Shown piece after piece: positions 28,631 to 38,440 of a stretch of DNA of 64,000 bases; the stretch's first letter is position 1; every line of letters starts with the position of its first letter. The DNA is from Leptodesmis sichuanensis A121 (GTDB lineage: Bacteria; Cyanobacteriota; Cyanobacteriia; Leptolyngbyales; Leptolyngbyaceae). The notes below the pieces were generated by a model, which was given only the letters and a program-made list of their open reading frames with translations, was not told the DNA's origin and did no database searches. The translations under genes and the position numbers were made by a program. The stretch lies in the NCBI RefSeq assembly GCF_021379005.1, contig NZ_CP075171.1:1426001-1490000 (forward strand). The letters run 5' to 3'.

Positions 28631-29776
28631 ATGAGTTGTGGAATACGGTCTACAGCGTTCTTTGGTGTAATCAGTACTATTGTATCTTTGGCTTGGCCTG
28701 CTCAGGGCCAGTTTGTGTCGATTCCTGTCACCAATGGCAGTTTTGCCCTCACTCTAGGAGCCGCAGGAAACCAGTATGCAGGGCCAATCACGTTGCTCAG
28801 TCCTGCTGGGACGATCGCCATTACCAACGCTGCTCAACCCATTTACCAGGCTGCTTTTTCCATCACCACCAATACTCCCATTGGCGTTTATCTGACCAAC
28901 GTGAGTGGCTCTGCTAACTTAAACGACGGTAGAACCGCCACCTTGAACGGAAACGGAGCCGCCAAGCTGGAAACCTTAGCTACCGTCACAGGTGCTGCCA
29001 ATTATATTGCAAGCACACTGATCCCAGTCGGAGCAACAGTATCGTTTAACGTGGTTTCCGGATCCTTCGATATTCCCCAGGCGGCTTTGAGCGCTTATCC
29101 CACGCCTCAAGTCGTGATCCCAATTACAGGGGGCAGTTTTAGCATCAATGCTCCAGCCGGAGCCGGATTTGAAACACTGACGATCAATTCGGTTTTGACT
29201 CCTTTGGGAACGGCTAACCTAACCCTGACCTATCCTCTGCTGACTGCCCCTGGGAGCACATTTCCCTACATAATACAAGGAGCTACACAGGTTCAAATTG
29301 GGGGACTGGTGAATGGGTCGATCGCGTTGAACGATGGCCGTACCGCAAACGTGAATAATCGAGTTGTGGTCTGGCAGGGGACGGCTCAAGTCACGACACC
29401 AGCACCAAACAATTTATATCAGTTTCCCGCCGTATACCTTGTACCCATCACCCTCACTGGCAGCGTGACCAGTGGTTCCATCAGCATCCCGGAATCTGAT
29501 GTCATCTCTCCTGCGCCCCCGGTTGTTCCTCCCCCTGTAGTCCTTCCTCCGCCATCAGACACGATACCCTCTCCCCCAATTACGCCACCCTCCATTGTTC
29601 CCCCGCCTCAACCAGTGTTTCAATTTGCCCAAACTACCTTTATCGATCTGGATACCAATGATCTGACGAGGTGGGAGCGTCAAAGAGCACTCATCGCTCC
29701 ACAGGACATCCCAGAATCTGAGCAATCCGCTTTAAAGCACAGTCGCATTCATCCGGCATTACAGGCGACTGAGTAG
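28631..29776 (+). CDS. Secreted protein with two homologous beta-rich repeats
   Basis: 381 residues from ATG 28631, preceded by AGGAG at 8 nt; an upstream frame to 28577 is less likely. After a signal peptide ending near AWPAQG come two copies of a unit of about 130 residues. Each has a GSFxxx stretch, LNDGRTAxxN, a GxAxVT segment and a SGSxxIP end. A Pro-rich stretch (PPPVVLPPPSD and similar) follows, then a polar C-terminus. No known domain is recognised. It is likely a surface or periplasmic structural protein. The 339-base gap upstream (28292-28630) shows no gene or clear motif. Confidence 0.7.
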   Translation: MSCGIRSTAFFGVISTIVSLAWPAQGQFVSIPVTNGSFALTLGAAGNQYAGPITLLSPAGTIAITNAAQPIYQAAFSITTNTPIGVYLTNVSGSANLNDGRTATLNGNGAAKLETLATVTGAANYIASTLIPVGATVSFNVVSGSFDIPQAALSAYPTPQVVIPITGGSFSINAPAGAGFETLTINSVLTPLGTANLTLTYPLLTAPGSTFPYIIQGATQVQIGGLVNGSIALNDGRTANVNNRVVVWQGTAQVTTPAPNNLYQFPAVYLVPITLTGSVTSGSISIPESDVISPAPPVVPPPVVLPPPSDTIPSPPITPPSIVPPPQPVFQFAQTTFIDLDTNDLTRWERQRALIAPQDIPESEQSALKHSRIHPALQATE

Positions 29777-30013
29777 AGACGTTTCGGCGGAATGGATTCA
29801 AATCAGCCAGAATGACAGCATGGGCACGGTAGTCGGGTGGGGTTTGGAGGACGATCTTAGGGGAAGTCCGTTTGTAGAATTAGAGCAGATGGCAAAGCGA
29901 TACTGGATGATCAGGCTCATTCAGTGGTTGATCACGGTTTGGATGACATTGCAGATGCCTGCGTGATCTTTGTCAGACAACCAAAGTTCTCGTTTGGGCG
30001 GGAAGGCTAAGTG

Positions 30014-30664
30014 ATGAATGATGTACAAACTCAATCCCAAACTGATACCTGGGTTGCGGCCTCCTGGGAGGAGTATATTCGCACGATCAACAACCCTGCT
30101 TACGAAGCTGCAAAGGGTTACTATTACCAGGGCCACATGAGAGTTGAGATGTTACCGGTTGGACATGATCATGCAGAAGATGACGGCACAATTTCTCTAG
30201 GAGTCAATCTTTTTGGGATTGCCAGAGCGATTCCCCTGAAAATTTTGCCGAACTGTAGCTATCGCAAGGTGGGTGTAGGTGAGTGTCAACCGGACGTATC
30301 GTATTACATCGGCGATCGCGCTCAACTGATTCCACGCGGAACCTCTGTGATTGATTTAAATCGGTTTCCCGCTCCTGATCTGGTGATTGAAGTTGCCGCC
30401 ACAACCTTACTGGATGACATAGGCACAAAACGGGCACTGTATGAAGAGTTAGGTGTAGCTGAATATTGGGTGCTCGATGTGCAAAATGCCCAAATTCTCG
30501 CCTATACGATTGCAGAGCAGGGAAGTAAACGGATTCAAGTATCACAAGTATTACCGGGATTGACCATTGCTGTGTTAGAAGAAGCTCTCCGCCGCAGTCG
30601 AGAAACGGATCAATCTCAGGTGGGAGCCTGGTTGTTGACCCAGTTTCAACAACAGGAGGACTAA
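30014..30664 (+). CDS. Uma2/DUF820 family PD-(D/E)XK nuclease-like protein
   Basis: 216 residues. The family's conserved blocks are visible: VGVGECQPDVSYYIGDR, then PAPDLVIEVAATTLLDD (Asp and Glu), GTKRALYEELGVAEYWVLDV (Lys) and a closing YTIAEQGSKRI. These match the restriction-like fold of the Uma2 family, which is greatly expanded in cyanobacteria and whose cellular role is unknown. A GTG three bases earlier (30011) is an alternative start. Stand-alone gene; the 230-base gap before it shows no gene. Confidence 0.87.
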   Translation: MNDVQTQSQTDTWVAASWEEYIRTINNPAYEAAKGYYYQGHMRVEMLPVGHDHAEDDGTISLGVNLFGIARAIPLKILPNCSYRKVGVGECQPDVSYYIGDRAQLIPRGTSVIDLNRFPAPDLVIEVAATTLLDDIGTKRALYEELGVAEYWVLDVQNAQILAYTIAEQGSKRIQVSQVLPGLTIAVLEEALRRSRETDQSQVGAWLLTQFQQQED

Positions 30665-30736
30665 TCCCTGGCAATTGCTAAAATCTTGGCCCTGTGTGAT
30701 CCACTTTTTGCAGGAAATTTGGAGGGGCAACGATAT

Positions 30737-30809
30737 CAACCTTGTCCAAGTCCAGAACCGTAGTTTCTCTGATCCGAAAACGATCGTTCTCTCGCTGGAC
30801 TTGGTTTAA
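30737..30809. repeat. CCAAGTCCAG palindromic element, full copy
   Basis: A 73-bp copy bounded by the inverted repeat CCAAGTCCAG/CTGGACTTGG, with TTTCTCTGATCCGAAAACGA inside and GTTCTC before the right arm. It lies between the Uma2 gene and the mgtA leader. It is the same family as 42813-42887 and 61461-61534. Confidence 0.8.
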
Positions 30810-30912
30810 TAATCACTATTTCAAAATTCCTTTCACCGCAAAGTAACCGTTGCCACCAGGGATCTCTCAATCTAGAATGACTTAATCAAAGTCATAATCA
30901 AGTCTCTTTTCC

Positions 30913-31014
30913 TACTTCCTGGTGCCAGGTAACGAAGTACTAAGACACGCCATTTCATGGTTTTTCCCTAAAGGGAATACCCGATGGAGGTCTGAGATTA
31001 TCCCAGACCTCCAT
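30913..31014 (+). promoter_or_regulatory. Structured 5' leader of mgtA
   Basis: Upstream of the mgtA ATG (31054) are three predicted stems: TACTTC/GAAGTA (30913-30939) enclosing CCTGG/CCAGG, the palindrome CCCTAAAGGG (30966-30975), and an uninterrupted 11-bp hairpin ATGGAGGTCTG/CAGACCTCCAT (30984-31014). Magnesium transporter genes are often controlled by such leaders. I do not see the conserved core of the M-box riboswitch, so this is only a candidate regulatory RNA. Confidence 0.4.
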
Positions 31015-31053
31015 CCTCCCCTGGATAATAAGGGGAAACTGATATTTTCCGTT

Positions 31054-33185
31054 ATGAAAATCCACTTCAGTAAACGAACCTTGTTTCAACACGTATTGGG
31101 GCAGTTCTTCCGGCTGGAAAACGCCTGCCCGATCGCGCCGGAGCGAGCTGCCGAAATGACGGCAAGGCTCCTGGATGTGGCCCGTCTGGATGAAGAAGAG
31201 GTGTTGCGATCGCTGCGCACCTCCCTGGAAGGACTAAGTGAACCGCAATCTCGCAGCCGCCTAGCCCGCTATGGACTGAACGAAATTGCCCGCGAAAAGC
31301 CGCCTGCCTGGTATATCCAGTTATTGAAAACCTTTCAAAATCCCCTGGCCATTTTGTTAATGTCCCTGGCCATTATTTCGCTGATTACGGGGGATGCAAA
31401 AGCAGCCACCATTATCACGATCATGGTCATTTTCAGTGTGATCTTGCGGTTCTCCCAGGAGTTTCGCTCCAGTCAGGCGGCAGAAAAATTACGGGAGATG
31501 GTACGCACCACTGCTACGGTGAGCCGCAAAGATGTCCGCAAAGATATCTCACCGGAGATGTTGCAAGAGTATGGGATTACCCTGCATCCCCGGGAGGCGG
31601 TTCGCCAGGAAATTCCAATTAAGTTCCTGGTACCAGGGGATGTGATTTATCTGTCAGCGGGAGACATGATCCCCGCCGATGTGAGATTGATTGCCGCCCG
31701 CGATTTGTTTGTCAGCCAGGGAACGCTGACGGGGGAATCGGTTCCGGTGGAGAAGTACGCCAGCTTACCGGACAGTCAGGGCCAGGTGAGCAATCCCTTA
31801 GAACTGGCCACACTTTGTTTTATGGGCACCAATATTGTCAGTGGTACGGGCACTGCTGTGGTGGTGGAAACGGGTAGCAACACCTATCTGGGATCCCTGG
31901 CTCAAACCGTGGTTGGGCACAAAACGATGACCAGTTTTGACCGGGGGATTAATGATATCAGCCTGCTGCTCTTGCGCTTCATGCTGGTGATGGCTCCGAT
32001 CGTATTTCTGGTGAATGGCCTGTTGAAGGGCAATTGGATTGAAGCCTTCTTTTTTGCGCTCTCTGTGGCTGTCGGTTTAACGCCAGAGATGTTGCCGATG
32101 ATTGTCACAGCGAATCTGGGGCGGGGGGCGATCGCCATGTCTGAGAAAAAGGTGATTGTGAAAAATATTGACTCGATCCAGAATTTTGGCGCGATGGATG
32201 TGCTGTGTACGGACAAGACAGGCACCCTAACTCAAGACCGTATCGTGTTAGAAATGCATCTGGATATTGAAGGAGAAGAAAACGATGAAGTTTTAGAGTT
32301 CGCTTATTTAAATAGTTTTTATCAGACTGGATTAAAAAATTTATTGGATGTGGCGGTACTGGAGCATATTGAATTGCATCAATCTCTCAAGGTGGAACAT
32401 ACGTTTCGTAAGATTGATGAAATTCCCTTTGACTTTGCCCGCCGTCGTATGTCTGTTGTGGTAGAAGAAGCTAGCCATCACCATGAACTCATCTGTAAAG
32501 GAGCTGTGGAAGAAATTCTTCAGGTGTGCACACGGGTGAAATTAAATAATCAAATTCTGCTGATGAACGAGGCAATTCGTCATCAGGTAAACCGACTCAA
32601 GCAGGATCTCAATGAAGATGGGCTACGGGTGATTGCGGTTGCTTACAAAGAATTGCCACTGGATCAGGTGGTGTACTCGGTTGCCGATGAGCAGGATTTG
32701 ATTTTACTGGGCTTTATTGCCTTCCTGGATCCACCCAAGGATTCAGCAGCAGCAGCGATCGCGGCTCTGGCCCACAATGGCATTCAGGTGAAAATTCTCA
32801 CGGGAGATAACGAGATTATTTCCCGGAAAATTTGTAAAGACGTAGGTTTATATGTCCACCACATCTTGTTGGGAGATGAGATTGAAGCGTTATCCGATCA
32901 GGAACTGGCTGAGCTAGCCGAAACCACCACCGTGTTTGCCAAACTGTCTCCCTTGCAGAAAGCCCGCATCATTCAGGTTTTGCGTCGGAAGGGTCATGTG
33001 GTCGGCTTCTTGGGCGATGGCATCAATGATGCGGCAGCCCTGCGGGAAGCGGATGTGGGTATCTCGGTGGATACCGCCGTGGATATTGCCAAGGAATCGG
33101 CAGACATCATTTTGTTAGAAAAAAGTTTGTTAGTGCTAGAAGCCGGAGTGAATGAAGGCCGTAAAACCTTTGGCAATATTGTCAA
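31054..33185 (+). pseudogene. mgtA: Mg2+-importing P-type ATPase, 3' end lost
   Basis: About 711 residues remain of roughly 900. The start is ATG 31054 (MKIHFSKRTLFQHV). Present: EEEVLRSLRTSLEGLSEPQS, the TLTGESVPVEK motif, M4 VGLTPEMLPMIVTANLGRGA typical of MgtA/MgtB, phosphorylated D387 in LCTDKTGTLTQD, and the hinge FLGDGINDAAALREADVGIS. The reading frame then stops at FGNIVKG, where an ISKra4-like IS begins. Transmembrane helices M5-M10 are missing and are not found on the other side of the IS, so there was a deletion as well as an insertion. It cannot transport Mg2+. Confidence 0.92.
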
Positions 33186-34837
33186 GGGTGCGATGCGAAA
33201 AAGATGGCTTTGAGGAGAGGCAGCAAAAGCTGAGAAAAGACAGGATATGCACAATGATCGGTGCAGAGTGAAAAAACATCCTGTCTCTAGTGAATATGAA
33301 TATACCTGCAACCCTGGATCTCAACCAAGCCATTGAAACATTTAAGCAAACCATTGCCCCACTGCTGGCCGTGGGGGAAATTTCCAGTTGGGATGGAGTG
33401 GCGTTGAAAGCACGGGAGGAGGCAATCCGCGCCGCGGCTCTGGTGCTAGCCGGCCAGGTGATTGCCCTGCTGCTGCACGAACTCAGTGAGCATCCAGATA
33501 GCCAACGAGAAGCCAACCAACGGACCCGCTCATCACGAGGCTTCATGGCTCGCAGTCAAGGCAAACGCCGGGTCAAGGTATTAACCGTAGGCAATGTCGT
33601 CGTTGAGTTCAAGGTGGGCTACATTCTCAATGGGGTCTCTCAGCAGAAGCGGAAAGGCAAGCGGAAAGCCGGTCAACGGGGGCCATCCCAGGGACAGGGA
33701 TTCTATCCCCTGCTGCGTTGGTTGGGACTGGAAGAGCAAGTCAGTCCCCTGGTTTGGAGCGTGGTTGCAGCGGCAGGGATGCTGTCGAGGTCCTTTGCGC
33801 AAGCGACTGAGCAGTTGCAGCAATGGGGCATTGAGTTGAGTGAGAAACGGGTGGTGCGACTGACCTATGGTTTTGGTCAAATCGGCCTGGCGTTAACCGA
33901 CCAGTGGCTGGCTCAGTTGCAGCAAGGCCAACTGCCCACTGGCCAGACCTTTGAGGGACAGAGAGTGGGGTTGAGTGTCGATGGCGGGCGCACCCGGTTG
34001 CGATACAACAAACGGGGTAGACGACGGGCGACCAAGCGGCGGGGGTATCGGGGGCATTGGCGAGAACCCAAACTATTCACCCTCTATGCCATCGATGAGC
34101 AGGGCCAGCGCATCAATACAGTCAAATTACCGGTCATTAATGACGGCACCTTTACCGGTATCGAAGGATTCATGAGCCTGCTGGAGATGTATCTGGTCAA
34201 ATTGGGGGTTGTGCTGCCCAGCAAGTGTTGCTGCTAGCCGATGGCGCTCCTTGGATTTGGCACCGGATTCCCGCCCTTCTGGAACGCTTGGGCCTGCCCA
34301 AAGACCGACTGATTGAGTTGATTGACTTTTACCATGCCAGTCAGCATTTGAAGGATTTTGCTGAGGCGGCTTTTAGCAAAGCTCAAGTGGCACGGAAATG
34401 GTTCGAGGCGGCTCGTTCTAGCCTCAAACGGGGTAAGTTGGCGCAACTCCTGACACAGATGCAGCAGATTCTGGCTCAGAAACACACGCGCCAACAACGC
34501 AAGGCAATGACAACCCCATTCAACTACTTTAATGACCAACCCCAGCGCTTTGCCTATGGGCAGGTACAGGCAATGAATCTACCGATTGGCAGTGGAGCCA
34601 TTGAGAGTCTAATCCGCCAGGTGGTCAACCTGCGGCTCAAGGGAAATGGCAAGTTTTGGTTGCCTGAACATGCAGAAATTCTGCTTCAAGGTCGCTGTTA
34701 TTGGGCGGCAGGACGATGGGACACCTTCTGTGCTGAAATTTTGACTGCCAAACTCGATGCCAAGCGGCTAGAAATTGTCGCCCAATGCGAGTGACTTAGC
34801 GGTGGCCTAACCTACCCATTTTTTCCGCTTGGCACCC
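33186..34837 (+). mobile_element. ISKra4-like insertion sequence, copy 1
   Basis: 1652 bp. The left end GGGTGCGATGCGAAAAAGAT and the inverted right end (read backwards GGGTGCCAAGCGGAAAAAAT) are imperfect terminal inverted repeats. The boundaries come from comparison with the second copy at 38441-40094, beyond which the sequences diverge. The left flank is mgtA and the right flank an IS1 remnant, so no target duplication can be read. Confidence 0.88.
33290..34794 (+). pseudogene. ISKra4-family transposase, frameshifted (copy 1)
   Basis: Two overlapping frames (33290-34237 and 34225-34794) would form one protein of about 500 residues. DDE-type residues: GLSVDGGRTRLRYNKRG, LLLADGAPWIWHR and GSGAIESLIRQVVNL. 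Compared with copy 2 it lacks one G near 34213 and two bases (AG) near 34780, but keeps a T at 34046 that copy 2 has lost. It starts MNMNIPATLDLNQAIETFKQ. Confidence 0.88.
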
Positions 34838-35044
34838 CCGAGTAAACGGCATCGGGCTGTTGGCAAGGAAACCGGGTTGACCAGTTATATTGAACGGTTC
34901 AATAATACCTTACGCCAACGTGTTTCCCAGTTAGTGCGGCGAACATTGTCCTTTTCTAAGAACCTAGAGAATCACATTGGAGCGATTTGGAATTTCATCC
35001 ATTACTACAACGAACAGATTCGCGTAGAACGCCTAAAAGGATGA
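34838..35044 (+). pseudogene. IS1-family transposase C-terminal fragment
   Basis: The frame reads SKRHRAVGKETGLTSYIERF, then NNTLRQRVSQLVRRTLSFSK and ENHIGAIWNFIHYYNEQ. This is the end of IS1 InsB, including the conserved Glu of TSYIERFN. Its 5' part was replaced by the ISKra4-like IS, which probably inserted into or recombined with it. Bases 35045-35190 hold nothing recognisable. Confidence 0.85.
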
Positions 35045-35190
35045 GGGTTTTCTAATTCTCTCTGTCCTTTACTAAAAAGGACTACCAACAGATTATCTCC
35101 CTTTCTGGCAACGGTCTGAAACTCTGCCCAAATGGGATATTACTATTCTCCCAACTTAATTGGGATGTTATTTAATTGCGAACCCCTTAG

Positions 35191-37090
35191 CTAAAAACCT
35201 TCAGAGCTTTTCTGAATGGGAATCTCAAGGAAAAACTCCGTTCCTTTTCCAGGCTGGGAAACACAGTATAACTTCCCTTGATGCCGTTCGGTGACAATCT
35301 GATAACTGATGGACATCCCCATACCTGTGCCCTTGCCCACCGGTTTGGTGGTAAAGAACGGATCGAAAATCCGCTGTTGCACTTCTGGAGCCATGCCTGA
35401 ACCATTGTCTGCGATCGCAATTTGTACCATTCCCGAATCTAACTTCCGGGTTTGAATCCGAATCGTGCAGGGGGGCGCTGGAGTCAAATTGGGATTACGC
35501 TGGTCTTCCATAGCATCCAGGGCATTCACCAAAATATTCATCAGCACCTGATTCAGTTGGCTGGCATAGCAATTCACCAGAGGGAGTTCTCCGTAGTCCT
35601 TGATTACCTCGACACCCGTTTGGTTGGGGGTGGCTTTTAAGCGATGTTGCAAAATTAGCAGCGTACTATCGATGCCTTCATGAATATCGACAGGTTTGAC
35701 CTCGGCCTGATCCAACCGGGAGAAGTTTCGTAAGGAGAGAACAATTTGCTGGATGCGATCGGTCCCTACCCGCATGGAAGCCAGGGTTTTAGGTAAATCT
35801 TGAGCTAAGAATTCAAAATCAATGTTTTCCAAGTAATCCTGGATCGGCTCTGGGGGAGTAGGAAGGTGCTGCTGATAGAGATGAATCAGATGCAGAAGAT
35901 CCCTGGCATATTCATCTACATGGGTAATATTGCCGTGAATAAAATTGACCGGGTTATTGATCTCATGAGCGACCCCGGCTACTAAATTTCCCAGAGCAGA
36001 CATCTTTTCGGTCTGAATCATCCGCAGTTGGGATTGCTGCAGTTGCTCCATTGTGTTCGATAGCTCTGCCGTCCGTTCTGCCACCCGCTTTTCCAGGAGT
36101 TCATTCGATTTCTTGAGATGTCTTTGCTCTATAGCCTGCACCCGCCCCAGAACAATCAGCAGAGCCGCAGCCATGCCAGCCATAACCACAGCAATCACAT
36201 CCAGAAATTGCAACTGAGATTCAATATTCTCTCTGGGAATCACCAGTGCCACCGACCAATCTGCCTCTCGCAGGGGAAGATAAGCCACATACTGCATCCG
36301 ATCGCCAACCTTGATGAGATCGATGCCCTGCTTGTTTTTGAGCATGTGTTGGGTCACTGGCAACAGTTGGGGATCTTGGACTTGCTTCTGGTTAAAACTA
36401 TAGGAGCGATCGGCATGAGCTACAATTCGTCCCTGAGAATCAACTGCAAAGGCATAACTGTGGTTGCCATATTGCAGCCTGCTAACCACCAGATTCACGC
36501 GATCTAAGCGTACCAGGCTGTGAATCTCTCCAATGGGTTGGCTATTGGTATCAAAATTTTGTCGAATGGGAGTTGCAACCACAATAGTTGGAGTTTTGTT
36601 GGCTCGGCTAATCAGCGGATCACTGACATTGGTCATGCCTGCCATAGCTTTTTTAAAATAGGCGCGATCGGCTACATTTGCAGGCTTGCCCCGATCACGT
36701 TACGCCATCCATCTGGCTTACCAATGGCAATGGCATAGAGATCACTAAATCGCAGGATTTCTGCCTTCAAGTAAGGTTCTGTTTTGGCCCAATCCATTGA
36801 TCGCACCTGGGCTGTATTCGCCAGGGTTTCCACATGAATCTTCTGATTAGAGAGCCAGCGATCCAGGCTTTCCCGACCTTCAGACAGTTCCAGAAAGGCA
36901 TTTTTTTCAAACTTTCCAGCATGGTATTTCGCACCAACTGGTAGCTGTAGTAAGCACCACAACTAACCAGCAGGATGCTGCCAGCAATCAACGATCGCAG
37001 CAACAAGTTGCGTTGATGGGAAGCCAGCTTTCGAGGAGCGGAGTTTGTCAACCGGATCAAGGAAACACAGCGAAACAGAGAAGGATTCAT
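35191..37090 (-). pseudogene. Sensor histidine kinase with Cache domain, two frameshifts
   Basis: From the ATG at 37090 the reading is an N-terminal membrane helix (LRSLIAGSILLVSCGAYYSY), a periplasmic Cache-type sensor (WLSNQKIHVETLANTAQVRS; then ADRAYFKKAMAGMTNVSDP and ATPIRQ), a second helix (VIAVVMAGMAAALLIVLG), a coiled coil, the H-box GVAHEINNPVNFIHGN, N-box LNILVNALDAME-like, G1 IADNGSGM and G2 VGKGTGMGMS. The frame changes at a run of seven A near 36903 and at a GGGG run near 36690. The 484-residue 3' part is intact. If real, both indels remove sensing; if sequencing errors, this is a full kinase of about 630 residues. Its start overlaps the stop of the solute-binding protein (37087-37090), which suggests paired function. 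Confidence 0.82.
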
Positions 37091-37983
37091 GATGAAATGC
37101 GGCGATCACCGGGCAATAAAGGTTCTTGAGGAAGATTGTCAAACGTCATTTTGAACCAGTCCTGCTGGAGCTTCTTCAGTGTTCCCTGTTCCCGTTGCTG
37201 CTGCAAAAACTGGTTCAACAAATCTAGTAATTCTCGATTGCCCTTCTTCACAGCCCAGGCCGCATAGAGTTTGCGACTCACCCGCTCTCCTAGCTCAAAG
37301 ATGGCGGGTTTCTCATCCACTAATACGGAAAGGGACACGATGTTGTGGAGCACTGCATCCAATTTTTTGTTGATCAGATCCTGGTAAGCTTGTGCGAACC
37401 CCTGGTATTGCTTAATTGGTCCCAGCTTGCCGCCTTGCTGCTGCAATCTTGCTTCCAGGTCAGAGATAGCAGCCATTGACACCCCTCCCTGTTGTACCCC
37501 TAACGTTTTACCGGAAAGGGATTTCACTCCCTGAATCGAGGAGTCATCTTTGCGTTTGATATAGGCGATCGTTGATTCTGCGATCGGCATCGTAAAGTCC
37601 AAAAACTTTGCTCGATCGTCGGTAATTCCCACTGCAGAGAGGGCTACATCATATTGGCCCTGCTTTACCCCAGGCAAAATTCCCTGCCAGGGCACAATAT
37701 CCTGCTGAATCTCAAAGGGTACGGCTTCTCGTAAACGGGCCAGCAATTCATGATCAAAACCGGAGGGTTTGCCATTGAGCAGAAACTCAAAGGGTGGATA
37801 ATCATCCTCTGTGGCAACCTTCAGGTGGCCCTGCTTTTGAATCTGATCCGCCAAAGTTTTACTGATGTTGAGACTGAATTGGCCCTGATTAAGATTTTGC
37901 AGAACCTGACGACAGCCATAGCCCCCTGCCGTTATTAGAAAACTCGCTCCAGCTTGAAGCATGAAACGTCTATGAACCGCCAT
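37087..37983 (-). CDS. Family 3 extracellular solute-binding protein (amino-acid type)
   Basis: 298 residues. The N-terminus HRRFMLQAGASFLIT has a twin-arginine-like signal with a hydrophobic stretch, and a Cys at YGC might be lipidated. The SBP_bac_3 fold is shown by LKVATEDDYPPFEFLLNGKP, GFDHELLARLREA, VPWQGILPGVKQGQYDVALS and FLDFTMPIAEST. No ABC permease or ATPase is nearby. The gene is translationally coupled to the histidine kinase, so it may be a periplasmic ligand sensor feeding that kinase, or the remains of a transporter. Confidence 0.87.
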   Translation of the reverse strand: MAVHRRFMLQAGASFLITAGGYGCRQVLQNLNQGQFSLNISKTLADQIQKQGHLKVATEDDYPPFEFLLNGKPSGFDHELLARLREAVPFEIQQDIVPWQGILPGVKQGQYDVALSAVGITDDRAKFLDFTMPIAESTIAYIKRKDDSSIQGVKSLSGKTLGVQQGGVSMAAISDLEARLQQQGGKLGPIKQYQGFAQAYQDLINKKLDAVLHNIVSLSVLVDEKPAIFELGERVSRKLYAAWAVKKGNRELLDLLNQFLQQQREQGTLKKLQQDWFKMTFDNLPQEPLLPGDRRISS

Positions 37984-38440
37984 ACCAGATCACGAAATTC
38001 GCTTTTCATAGAATTCCCAAAAAGTATCCTCCCCCGACCACGATTCGTGACCTTGACGAAACCGATTGGGAAGAGAACAGACTCGACATCCACCACATCT
38101 TTCCTAAAAAATGGTGCGATAACCAGGGCATTCCTTCCACCCGCTACAACTCCATCCTGAATAAAACCCCGATTTCTTACAAAGCAAACCGTATGATCGG
38201 AGGTCAGGCACCAAGTGCTTACCTGAACCAACTTCAAACCCATAGAGCAGTTCAGTTAGATGATCCGGGCATGGATGCTATCTTACTGACCCATTGTATT
38301 GATCCAGCTACACTTCGACGAGACGACTTTGAAGGATTTGTCAATGCTCGTAAGCGATCGCTCCTGACTAGAATTGAAGCAGTGATGGGCAAGGCGATCG
38401 TTCTGTCTGATGAGGCAGTCCCTGAAGACGAAGCTTTGCC
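37967..38440 (+). pseudogene. DUF262/GmrSD-type nuclease, C-terminal fragment
   Basis: An open frame with no start reads RDLDETDWEENRLDIHHIFP, KKWCDNQGIPSTRYNSILNK and TNRMIGG-like NRMIGGQAPSAYL, ending in EAVPEDEALP. DxxHIFP with a following Asn is the HNH (DUF1524) nuclease motif at the C-terminal end of GmrSD-type restriction enzymes, which cut modified phage DNA. The N-terminal DUF262 domain is absent, and the 3' end is cut by the second ISKra4-like IS. It is a relic of an anti-phage gene. Confidence 0.75.

Noticed and set aside
30913-31053. M-box magnesium riboswitch upstream of mgtA
   Set aside because: The conserved M-box core sequences were not found; only generic stems are visible, so the specific class is not claimed.
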